From contig NZ_FRCP01000023.1 of assembly GCF_900142955.1 (NCBI RefSeq), positions 46,095 to 110,094 of the forward strand: a stretch of DNA of 64,000 bases, in the 5' to 3' direction. This DNA is from Anaerosporobacter mobilis DSM 15930 (GTDB lineage Bacteria; Bacillota; Clostridia; Lachnospirales; Lachnospiraceae). The position numbers and the translations under genes are program-made. Under the pieces are notes generated by a model that saw only the letters and a list, made by a program, of their open reading frames with translations, made no database searches and was not told the origin of the DNA. How positions within the stretch are numbered: position 1 is the stretch's first letter; the number at the start of each line of letters is the position of its first letter. Positions 17,449 through 23,402 of this stretch are shown in pieces.

Positions 17449-17655
17449 TTATCTTTCAAATAAATCTTCTAAGGAAATATTTAACTTCGTTTTTTCGTTC
17501 ATTACTTCATTAATCCTTAATGATTCTGATAATGTAAATTCTGTTACACCATTTATTTTATTTCTGAGGCTTCTTTCTGTAATATCTAACTTCATTGAAA
17601 GCTGTTTGATTGATATATTAGCTCTTACCATCTCTGCTTTAAGTATTCTGTACAC
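17449..17655 (-). CDS. Small helix-turn-helix protein, Cro-like (tailocin)
   Basis: Sixty-eight residues: MYRILKAEMVRANISIKQLS, then MKLDITERSLRNKINGV, one XRE-type helix-turn-helix. GTG at 17655 is chosen because GGAG is eight bases upstream; a GTG at 17661 is too close to it. It is transcribed away from the repressor gene across a five-operator region, the classical place of a Cro-type or early regulator. Confidence 0.8.
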   Translation of the reverse strand: MYRILKAEMVRANISIKQLSMKLDITERSLRNKINGVTEFTLSESLRINEVMNEKTKLNISLEDLFER

Positions 17656-17673
17656 TAACACAACTCCTTCCTT

Positions 17674-17814
17674 TTCCGTTAACGGATATTATGTTGTATA
17701 TGTTATACCCTTTAACGGATATAGTCAATATATTTTTTGAATATTTTTTCCGTTAATGGATAATTTGTGGATTGTAACGGAAATATTTTTCTTGACTATA
17801 TCCGTTAACGGTGA
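17674..17814. promoter_or_regulatory. Operator array TATCCGTTAACGGATA between divergent regulators
   Basis: Five copies or partial copies of the palindrome TCCGTTAACGGA lie at about 17674-17688, 17709-17722, 17748-17763, 17773-17786 and 17798-17814. The first and last are nearly perfect palindromes, the middle three half-conserved. They sit between the Cro-like and repressor genes and are most likely the repressor's binding sites, controlling tailocin induction. Confidence 0.8.
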
Positions 17815-17820
17815 TAATAT
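17792..17820 (+). promoter_or_regulatory. Promoter of the tailocin repressor gene
   Basis: TTGACT, 17 bases, TAATAT. The spacer consists of one complete operator (17798-17814), so bound repressor would block its own promoter. The ribosome site AAAGGAGG follows before ATG 17847. Confidence 0.75.
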
Positions 17821-17846
17821 AGATATATAAAAAGGAGGAATGTGAA

Positions 17847-18176
17847 ATGGGCTTAGAGATTATAGAAGAGTATAAAAAGAAGCTAGGACTTACAACCGCT
17901 GAATTAGCAGAACGATCAGGAGTGCCTAAAGGCACATTAGACAAAATACTTAGTGGCGTGACAAAAGATCCAAAACTTGAAACATTAAAAGCGATTGCTC
18001 GAGTATTGGGGCTTTCATTAGATGATTTTGATGATACAATTGAAGATAGCACGAATATAATTAATTCTTATAAAGATCTACTTACTGTATATACACGTAG
18101 TAAAAATAATCTTTCACAAGCCGAAAAAATGAAACTTGCGCAAATTATATTATCAGATGATGAGGAAGAAGGCTGA
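17847..18176 (+). CDS. XRE-family repressor (tailocin master repressor)
   Basis: A 109-residue protein with an N-terminal XRE helix-turn-helix (GLTTAELAERSGVPKGTLDK, then ILSGVTKDPKLETLKAIARV) and a short C-terminal helix, without a LexA-type protease domain. Repressors of this build, followed by an ImmA/IrrE gene, are relieved when ImmA cleaves them, as shown for ICEBs1 and phi105. The same circuit is inferred here. It reads divergently from the whole tail locus. Confidence 0.85.
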   Translation: MGLEIIEEYKKKLGLTTAELAERSGVPKGTLDKILSGVTKDPKLETLKAIARVLGLSLDDFDDTIEDSTNIINSYKDLLTVYTRSKNNLSQAEKMKLAQIILSDDEEEG

Positions 18177-18865
18177 TTACTATAGATTTTCAAGAAATAT
18201 TAAAGACCGTTTGTTCAGCAATTACATTTTGTAAGATCAAATCATTCCCTGTAGATTGCCATAAAATAATACACAATTTTGATTATAAACTTATAAAGTA
18301 TTCCTCTCTTTCAAATGCCAAAAGGAATGCTTGCTTCTTACTTAGCGATGATGCTGTTACAATACGTGAGAAGAAAAGTATCTTTTATAATGATGAAAAA
18401 CCTGAGACAAGAATCAGATTTTCTTTAATGCATGAGCTGGGTCATATATTACTTAATTCAGAGGATGAATTTTCCGCTAATATTTTTGCTAGTAATATCC
18501 TAGCACCACGTATAGCTATACAATACTCTTGTAAAAATTATAGGGATGTAGTGAATCTATTTAGATTATCAGAAGAAGCGGCAAATATAGCTTATAATGA
18601 TTATAAAAGATGGCGACTTTACATAGTTACCCATAATAACCAAATGGGTGAAATTGATAATGTGTTATACAAACACTTCTACAACACAAAAGCACGAAAA
18701 TTTGTTTACTGCTCCAGTGAATGTATGATTTGTGGTCGTAAAATGTATAATACTTTTGACAGAGATTGTGGTGTATGTACATTACCTCGATACTCTTATT
18801 CCTCATTTAGTGAATTAGATCGACAACTTTTAATCGCAGAAAATACTTGGCTTTATGGTGAATAA
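18173..18865 (+). CDS. ImmA/IrrE-type metallopeptidase, non-ATG or lost start
   Basis: The frame is open and protein-like from 18170 to the stop at 18865. It contains the zinc motif HELGH (MHELGHILLNSEDEFSANIF), an ImmA-type sequence after it (NILAPRIAI), and a C-terminal four-cysteine knuckle (CSSECMICGRKM, then RDCGVCTL). The internal ATG at 18428 begins at the HELGH motif and would cut off about 85 conserved-looking residues. Upstream of them no ATG, GTG or TTG is in place; the best start is CTG at 18173, overlapping the repressor stop (GGCTGATT) after GAGGAAGAAGG. It would cleave the repressor after DNA damage. Either CTG is used or the start was lost by mutation. Confidence 0.78.
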   Translation: MITIDFQEILKTVCSAITFCKIKSFPVDCHKIIHNFDYKLIKYSSLSNAKRNACFLLSDDAVTIREKKSIFYNDEKPETRIRFSLMHELGHILLNSEDEFSANIFASNILAPRIAIQYSCKNYRDVVNLFRLSEEAANIAYNDYKRWRLYIVTHNNQMGEIDNVLYKHFYNTKARKFVYCSSECMICGRKMYNTFDRDCGVCTLPRYSYSSFSELDRQLLIAENTWLYGE

Positions 18866-18872
18866 ATAAACT

Positions 18873-18905
18873 AAAGCCTTGTAAACACGAAGTTTACAAG
18901 GCTTT
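18873..18905. terminator. Perfect 14-bp stem terminator next to the left att site
   Basis: AAAGCCTTGTAAAC pairs exactly with GTTTACAAGGCTTT. It ends the repressor/ImmA transcript. A related hairpin (57706-57736) follows the intact tRNA-Trp, so this one was probably the original terminator of the tRNA before phage integration. Confidence 0.8.
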
Positions 18906-18907
18906 CA

Positions 18908-18947
18908 TGACAGGGGCAGTAGGATTTGAACCCACGACCTGCGGTTT
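18908..18947 (-). other. Prophage attachment site, left copy (displaced 3' end of tRNA-Trp)
   Basis: The 40 bases are identical to 57738-57777, which lie in the 3' half of tRNA-Trp from the T-arm side to the anticodon loop. After base 18947 the two diverge. This is not a complete tRNA, because the 5' half is missing. Together with the right copy it defines a prophage of about 38.8 kb. Confidence 0.92.
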
Positions 18948-19095
18948 GACTTGAAGAGTTTCTTCTTATATTAATATGTATTTTTTTATATCTTATTATA
19001 GTCCAAAAACATTGTAAATTGTAGATTTCCACTGGTTTTTATTAATCATACTATATCTAATAATAATTACACTATATTTTTTATATTTTATATTT

Positions 19096-19118
19096 ATTTG
19101 CCATTAGATTTGCCATAT
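19096..19118. promoter_or_regulatory. Integrase arm-type sites, left arm
   Basis: ATTTGCCAT occurs twice with 12-base spacing. The same pair with the same spacing lies at 57662-57684 beside the other att core. Arm-type sites on both sides of the core are typical for tyrosine integrases. The remainder of 18948-19306 is AT-rich and holds only the two terminators listed next. Confidence 0.7.
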
Positions 19119-19135
19119 AATTTGATTATTCTACA

Positions 19136-19170
19136 AAGGCACTTGCTTAACACAGCTTGTACCTTTTTTC
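19136..19170 (+). terminator. Plus-strand terminator, relative of 3318-3348
   Basis: AAGG-C-AC pairs with GT-A-CCTT and is followed by six T. The loop sequence CTTGCTTAACACAGCTTG is nearly that of the terminator beside the tailocin endolysin. Confidence 0.6.
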
Positions 19171-19251
19171 TAATTGTTAATATATTTAATATTTTTTTGC
19201 AGGGAACGAACTATTAAAAAAATTTTTTATTTATATCTGTTAAAAATACAG

Positions 19252-19279
19252 TAAAAGCTAGAGCACGCTCTAGCTTTTA
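19252..19279. terminator. Terminator after the PIN cargo gene
   Basis: A nearly perfect stem, TAAAAGCTAGAGC / GCTCTAGCTTTTA, with a two-base loop, 28 bases beyond the stop of the minus-strand PIN gene. Confidence 0.75.
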
Positions 19280-19306
19280 TTCCTCTTTATTTATAGATTC
19301 AAAAAA

Positions 19307-19867
19307 TTATGTAAACATAAGCAATTTTCTATTTGTTGTTACAATTTTTACTGGTTCACTATAGTTTGCATAATCTGCATCATCAGTAACTAAAATTGCT
19401 TCATTTTGTTTAGCTACTTGAACCAATAAAGCATCATTAAAATCATAAGAAAAACCATATACAAATATTTTCTTTTTATCCATTTTACTAAATCCATCAT
19501 CAATAAAATCGAATCTTTTGCATATTTGATCTTCTACAACTTGTAAAATATCTGTCATACATTCTCTGTAGTTTTCTGTTTCTCTATACTCTCTCTTGTA
19601 TTCAATCTGCCTATTTATATCTTCCTGGTATAAATTATACTGAAACCTTATGCAACGATTAATAAATTCTGATAATTGTATCGATGTTATTAACACCTTT
19701 AAATTTCTAGCATTTATCTCCTCCCATAATTTTGCATAAGATTCTGTATTCGTATGGTTTTTAAAATCTAGGGGATAAAACAAGTTAATCAAAACATTTG
19801 TATCAAAAATAAACTTGTCATTCTTTGTAGGCGAAAATTTCTTTATATCGATTTTATTTTTTTCCAT
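19307..19867 (-). CDS. PIN-domain nuclease (prophage cargo operon)
   Basis: A 186-residue protein with the four acidic positions of active PIN RNases: D in FIFDTNVLINLF, E in IQLSEFINRCI, D in DFNDALLVQ and D in VTDDADY. It would cut RNA, for example tRNA or mRNA, when released from control. It is the third gene after the STAS-ATPase and DUF4325 genes. No VapB-like antitoxin is visible, so control probably comes from the two upstream proteins. The start at 19867 (MEKNKID) follows AAAAAGGG; an in-frame Met at 19891 overlaps the previous gene. Confidence 0.8.
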   Translation of the reverse strand: MEKNKIDIKKFSPTKNDKFIFDTNVLINLFYPLDFKNHTNTESYAKLWEEINARNLKVLITSIQLSEFINRCIRFQYNLYQEDINRQIEYKREYRETENYRECMTDILQVVEDQICKRFDFIDDGFSKMDKKKIFVYGFSYDFNDALLVQVAKQNEAILVTDDADYANYSEPVKIVTTNRKLLMFT

Positions 19868-19871
19868 CTTC

Positions 19872-20228
19872 TTACCCTTTTTCATTTTCAAACGTATTAT
19901 TTATAGCATTCTCGTATCCTATTGTATTACCATAGTATGATTTTGCATTTCTAATAACTATATTAAATGAAGCTGCTTTACCATTTGGTATGTTTATAAT
20001 CTCCAAATATTTCTTTATAGTATCACTTGGATAATCTCCATACAACTTACCAATAGCAACATTAAGAAATGGTGTTATTATACTTTCTATCTGATTAAAA
20101 TCTAATATAACACTGTTTTCTAATTTAATGTTATTAACAATACAATTATAAACCTTTTCCCCTTGCTCCCTAGTTAGAGCAGACGGGCTATTAATAACTT
20201 CACTTACATTAACTCTAACAATTCCCAT
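19872..20228 (-). CDS. STAS-like domain protein, DUF4325 (prophage cargo operon)
   Basis: A 118-residue protein recognised as DUF4325: TREQGEKVYNCIVNNI, VILDFNQIESIITPFLNVAI and GKLYGDYPSDTIKKYLEI. These domains resemble anti-sigma antagonist (STAS) folds and are usually encoded next to GHKL-ATPases, as here. AGGAGG lies just before the ATG, inside the end of the ATPase gene, so the genes are translationally coupled. It probably acts as the partner whose binding is switched by the ATPase. Confidence 0.78.
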   Translation of the reverse strand: MGIVRVNVSEVINSPSALTREQGEKVYNCIVNNIKLENSVILDFNQIESIITPFLNVAIGKLYGDYPSDTIKKYLEIINIPNGKAASFNIVIRNAKSYYGNTIGYENAINNTFENEKG

Positions 20229-20236
20229 ATTTCCTC

Positions 20237-21139
20237 CTATAATTCAATAATATCATCATCAATTAATATATAAGAAAAATCATCATCTAAATTGAATGAA
20301 ATAGTGACTATAGTCCCATAAAATATATTATCAAGTTTTCCAAATCTTTCTTTCGAATTATTAAGTTCATAACTTTCATTTCCTGATACTATTATGAAAC
20401 TCCCCTTATTTTTTCTCAAAAAATCAAGTATCATACCAAATCCTAAACCACCTGGTGCGCTTTGTGCCTTAGTTGAATTACCTAATTTAATAGCCCATTC
20501 GATAGTATTACTAATTTTTTTTGACTCATCTCCCAAATACTCATTTACATTTTCTTCAATAGTCTTTCCAATATCAACAATTGTAAACACTAATTTTTTT
20601 TTACTATAAAAATATTGGCCACATACGTAAACATACTTGCTTTCAGCATGGTCAATAACATTATTAAAAATCTCCAAAAAATTATCGACAATTCGATCCT
20701 GTACGCTTGAAGACATAATCGGTAATTCATCTCTATTAAAAATATTTAATAGTATATACTTTTCAAACTCAACTAATTTGTTAGTATTTGCTTTAAACAC
20801 CCTATACTCTATTGTAGTATGATATGTATCCTCAACAACCTCCCACTTAAAATATTTATGAAAACCATTTTTTTGCATAATTTTCTTTACATTTGGTCTA
20901 ATGTTTGCAAAAGCTACTTTATGCCTTTTCTTAATTAATGTATATTCAAGTATCGCACCTAATATTGCTAATATGTTTGCAGAAATAAATGTTACTTCGC
21001 TAAAATTTAACAAAAATTTTTTTTTACTATTATTAAGTAGTTTTCCAAAAAGCTCATTCAATAGATTATATGTAGTAATATTATTCTCCCAATTTTTTGA
21101 ATAAACTATTACATAATCATACTCCTCATCTATTTCCAT
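20237..21139 (-). CDS. STAS domain fused to a GHKL ATPase (prophage cargo operon)
   Basis: A 300-residue fusion. Residues 1-100 look like a STAS domain (KKFLLNFSEVTFISANILAI). Residues 125-300 are a GHKL (HATPase) domain with an N-box (EIFNNVIDHA), a G1 box (IVDIGKTI) and a G2 box (SAPGGLGFGMILDFLRKN). It resembles RsbW-type anti-sigma kinases but carries its own STAS part. It may sense a state by ATP binding and pass it to the DUF4325 protein. The start at 21139 is set by GGAGG six bases upstream; two upstream in-frame starts precede that site. Confidence 0.8.
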   Translation of the reverse strand: MEIDEEYDYVIVYSKNWENNITTYNLLNELFGKLLNNSKKKFLLNFSEVTFISANILAILGAILEYTLIKKRHKVAFANIRPNVKKIMQKNGFHKYFKWEVVEDTYHTTIEYRVFKANTNKLVEFEKYILLNIFNRDELPIMSSSVQDRIVDNFLEIFNNVIDHAESKYVYVCGQYFYSKKKLVFTIVDIGKTIEENVNEYLGDESKKISNTIEWAIKLGNSTKAQSAPGGLGFGMILDFLRKNKGSFIIVSGNESYELNNSKERFGKLDNIFYGTIVTISFNLDDDFSYILIDDDIIEL

Positions 21140-21186
21140 ACACATCCTCCTTGTAGAATCTATATAGAACACTACATCTTACTATA

Positions 21187-21206
21187 ATTATACCATACTG
21201 TGTCAA
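21187..21206 (-). promoter_or_regulatory. Promoter of the STAS/PIN cargo operon
   Basis: On the minus strand TATGGTATAAT gives a perfect -10 (TATAAT, 21187-21192) extended by TGG. A TTGACA box (21201-21206) lies only eight bases upstream, too close to be its -35 partner. The cargo thus has its own promoter, independent of the late phage operon. Confidence 0.55.
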
Positions 21207-21265
21207 TATATTAATCTAATCTATTTTGTTATGGTATAAGATTATATCCCAAAATAGGAGGTGTA

Positions 21266-21403
21266 ATTATTGTAGCTATCTACCCAGGGCAATCCATAGA
21301 CATACAGTTTATCAATCGAATCATAAATAAATACCTATCTATGTGCACATCATACCACTCAAAAAAAACTTTAAAGAAGCTAATTGTTGAATTTCTAACC
21401 TAA
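21266..21403 (+). CDS. Possible small ORF without a standard start codon
   Basis: AATAGGAGG is followed by ATTATTGTAGCT. The frame is open for 45 codons (VAIYPGQSIDIQFINRIINK near the start, KKTLKKLIVEFLT at the end) and is followed by a strong plus-strand terminator. Only ATT could serve as start at the right spacing. It could be a real gene with a rare start, a decayed gene, or the body of a small RNA. Confidence 0.3.
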   Translation: MIVAIYPGQSIDIQFINRIINKYLSMCTSYHSKKTLKKLIVEFLT

Positions 21404-21442
21404 CTACGATAAACTTAATACACGATTAAAAATATTTTTTGA

Positions 21443-21480
21443 GGGAATGGATTGCTTCAACAGTTCATTCCCGTTTTTTT
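21443..21480 (+). terminator. Strong plus-strand terminator opposite the prophage endolysin
   Basis: GGGAATG pairs with CATTCCC around a 16-base loop and is followed by seven T. It ends whatever is transcribed from 21240 on the plus strand. Confidence 0.8.
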
Positions 21481-21498
21481 AAGTTGACAAAAAACCAA

Positions 21499-22164
21499 CT
21501 AACCTAATAACTTCTTCACAGTTTCTACCCCAACTTTGCCATCTTCTTTCCAACTGAATTGACTTCTGAACTTATTGACTGCCTTGGTTGTATTCGCTCC
21601 CCATTTACCATCAACTATTAAATTGGCATTAATCTTTTCATTAAGTGCCTTCTGGATCATCTTAGTGATATAAGTATTTGTATTACTTGCACTATATGAT
21701 TTAGCAATAACAGAAACACCTTTTATTTGAAAATGTGGGCTATCAGGGTTACTTGTCCAATTTGCTCCTGCCTCAAATCCGTACTTCTTCATAATCTTGA
21801 TGATCTTCTTAGTCTCACTATCATTTGCGTTCCAAATAGCAGTCATTTTCCCGTTTACTTTTCGCTGCGGCACAACATCAACAGCATTACGTTGAGTATG
21901 TATACTCGTTAAAGTCCAAGTTACTTTTTGTGCGTTTGGATTACAATAAGCCTTAGCAAATGTAGTAGTAATGCCTTTGGTTGTAGCTTGCGTAATTGTT
22001 CTACCTTGGCAATACAAATAATTTTGTCTGACCTGACTCCTATACGTTTCCACTACAAGAGGATTGATGTCTTTCGCTTTGATTTCTTCCAGTGCCTTGT
22101 TTAATAATATCTGACACAGCGGATTTAGTTCCTCTATGTCTCTGCATTGTGCTGTATTACTCAT
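21499..22164 (-). CDS. Endolysin: M15-type peptidase with peptidoglycan-binding domain (prophage)
   Basis: A 221-residue homologue of the tailocin endolysin with the same domain order. The peptidase part has SIHTQRNAVDVV and NPDSPHFQ; the C-terminal binding repeat has VDGKWGANTTKAVNKF and KVGVETVKKLLG. It differs by an inserted segment after CQGRT (ITQATTKGITTTFAKAYCN). MSNTAQC at 22164 is preferred over MVRK at 22176, since GGTGAG is five bases before it. It overlaps the holin gene by 8 bases. It acts at the end of the lytic cycle. Confidence 0.88.
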   Translation of the reverse strand: MSNTAQCRDIEELNPLCQILLNKALEEIKAKDINPLVVETYRSQVRQNYLYCQGRTITQATTKGITTTFAKAYCNPNAQKVTWTLTSIHTQRNAVDVVPQRKVNGKMTAIWNANDSETKKIIKIMKKYGFEAGANWTSNPDSPHFQIKGVSVIAKSYSASNTNTYITKMIQKALNEKINANLIVDGKWGANTTKAVNKFRSQFSWKEDGKVGVETVKKLLG

Positions 22165-22627
22165 TTTTCTCACCATCGCTTTCCTCTAATTTAGTCTGTG
22201 CATCTAACAATTTCTGTGTAATATCTAAGCCAGTGATAAGAAACTTTGGTACGTTGTATCCCATCTCTACACCATTCTCAATAATACTTCTGATCTCATT
22301 AATAATGTATGTTGCAAGTGTAAACCAACCAAAAAGTTGTACAAAAGCCAAGTTGATGCCTAACATATCTCCCATTTGAACAAAACAATATGATATAAAG
22401 AATGCAATCATAATAATCAACCAGTAAAATACCTTTTTAACTATCCCCTTTGCTCCTATTGCGCTCGATTCGTTATGTTTCCAATACTTTGCTTTAATCC
22501 ACCCAGTTACGTAATCTACTACGTTGAGAAATAAAAATCCAGCAAACAGAAACCAATATTGTCCTAGAATCGCTGTTAACAATGAAATTATAGCCCCACC
22601 CAAAACATTTACTTTTTCAATTTTCAT
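22157..22627 (-). CDS. Holin, TcdE/holin-4 type (prophage)
   Basis: A 156-residue membrane protein (WFLFAGFLFLNVVDYVTGWI, KKVFYWLIIMIAFFISYCFV, LFGWFTLATYIINEIRSII), same family and arrangement as the tailocin holin. The DYVTG-I-A pattern is typical. The start MKIEKV at 22627 has GGAAAGG nine bases upstream; MENMK at 22636 touches that site. Confidence 0.85.
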   Translation of the reverse strand: MKIEKVNVLGGAIISLLTAILGQYWFLFAGFLFLNVVDYVTGWIKAKYWKHNESSAIGAKGIVKKVFYWLIIMIAFFISYCFVQMGDMLGINLAFVQLFGWFTLATYIINEIRSIIENGVEMGYNVPKFLITGLDITQKLLDAQTKLEESDGEKNE

Positions 22628-22644
22628 ATTTTCCATCCTTTCCT

Positions 22645-22682
22645 TTGTTGCGACATTACAACAAAAAAGAGCCTCTCGGCTC
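22645..22682 (-). promoter_or_regulatory. Leader of the prophage lysis genes: terminator plus palindrome
   Basis: The minus strand shows GAGCC/GGCTC (22669-22682) with a T-run, then TTGTTG...CAACAA (22645-22664), then the holin ribosome site. This is the same architecture as 4419-4460. The first hairpin is at the same time the end of repeat copy B. Confidence 0.6.
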
Positions 22683-22858
22683 AAAATATTTTCAGTACGT
22701 TCACATATTCTTCACTAACGTTCCATACTTACTACATATTTTATTGTTATTATTAATATATCGAAGGAAGCTAATAACCTTTTAATATAGATAGATCTTT
22801 TTCATAAACCTCCCTCTTTTTTATAGGAACCATCATGGTTCCTAATTTTTTTGCTGAA
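22665..22858 (-). repeat. Repeated element, copy B
   Basis: Counterpart of 2684-2874. The minus strand carries a hairpin (GGAACCATCATGGTTCC palindrome region), then GGGAGG and an ATG at 22805 opening a 7-residue ORF (MKKIYLY, 22782-22805). The conserved body and the GAGCC/GGCTC terminator follow. Flanking sequences differ between the copies, so it is a unit of its own. In the prophage it sits between the tail and lysis genes; in the tailocin locus it lies beyond the endolysin. Confidence 0.7.
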
Positions 22859-22873
22859 TCCTCATGATGCCAT

Positions 22874-22899
22874 CAAAAAAGACACCCTGTAAGGTGCCC
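22874..22899 (-). terminator. Terminator after the receptor-binding gene block
   Basis: On the minus strand GGCACC pairs with GGTGTC (via G-T) around TTACAG, followed by TTTTTT. It ends the transcript of the tail genes before repeat copy B. Confidence 0.75.
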
Positions 22900-22929
22900 T
22901 AATTGATGTACGATTAATTTTAGTTGTTC

Positions 22930-23079
22930 CTATTTACTTTCTAATAGTTTTACTAATTCTTGATATTGCTCTGCTGTGATACGTTCGTTCATAAGAAAAA
23001 TATCTGCTAAATTCATGATTTCCTCTGGTGACTTTCTTTTTAATGTTGCAATTGTTTTTAAATTGTTAAATGTGTTCAT
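22930..23079 (-). CDS. Small protein between receptor-binding genes and holin
   Basis: Forty-nine residues (MNTFNNLKTIATLKRKSPEE, then MNERITAEQYQELVKLLESK) after GAAAGGAG. The ITAEQYQELV ending resembles XkdX-type small proteins (EITEEEY-like) found after tail fibres. It takes the place of 4468-4602 in the tailocin, without clear sequence similarity. Function unknown. Confidence 0.65.
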   Translation of the reverse strand: MNTFNNLKTIATLKRKSPEEIMNLADIFLMNERITAEQYQELVKLLESK

Positions 23080-23100
23080 GTTTTTTTCTCCTTTCGTTGT

Positions 23101-23385
23101 TTAAGCAAGTCCTAATTCAATTAATGATAAACGATAGTCTATATCAATTTCAGACTCTATTTGGTTTAATTTTATATCATTGAGTAGAGATTCTATAACC
23201 TCTACACTTTTTATTTTCTTTGTATACCTTAGAATTTCTCCATCATTAGATAAGAATCCTACAACAACATCGCATAAGAGCAAATCAAAATCTTGGTCAC
23301 AGATTGCGATGTTTTCTCCTTTTGTTTCTTCTGAATATTTGCTAAGGATAATATAACTATCAGGGTCATATTTATAATAAAACAC
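23101..23385 (-). CDS. Small protein downstream of the receptor-binding protein (prophage)
   Basis: Ninety-four residues starting at GTG 23385, 7-8 bases after AAAGGAGG. The N-terminal part is aromatic and acidic (MFYYKYDPDSYIILSKYSEE) and the C-terminal part helical (SLLNDIKLNQIESEIDIDYR). It matches 4638-4928 in place and plan; it may help the receptor-binding protein, by inference from position. Confidence 0.65.
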   Translation of the reverse strand: MFYYKYDPDSYIILSKYSEETKGENIAICDQDFDLLLCDVVVGFLSNDGEILRYTKKIKSVEVIESLLNDIKLNQIESEIDIDYRLSLIELGLA

Positions 23386-23402
23386 AGTAAAACCTCCTTT
23401 TT

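Noticed and set aside
3358..18865. Reading the tail locus as a decaying ordinary prophage
   Set aside because: All tail, lysis and regulatory frames are intact and only head, packaging, replication and integration genes are missing. Random decay would leave broken frames. Only the ImmA start is doubtful.
18908..18950. Second tRNA-Trp gene at the left prophage end
   Set aside because: Only the 3' 40 bases are present; no 5' acceptor strand, D-arm or complete anticodon arm. It is the displaced att copy.
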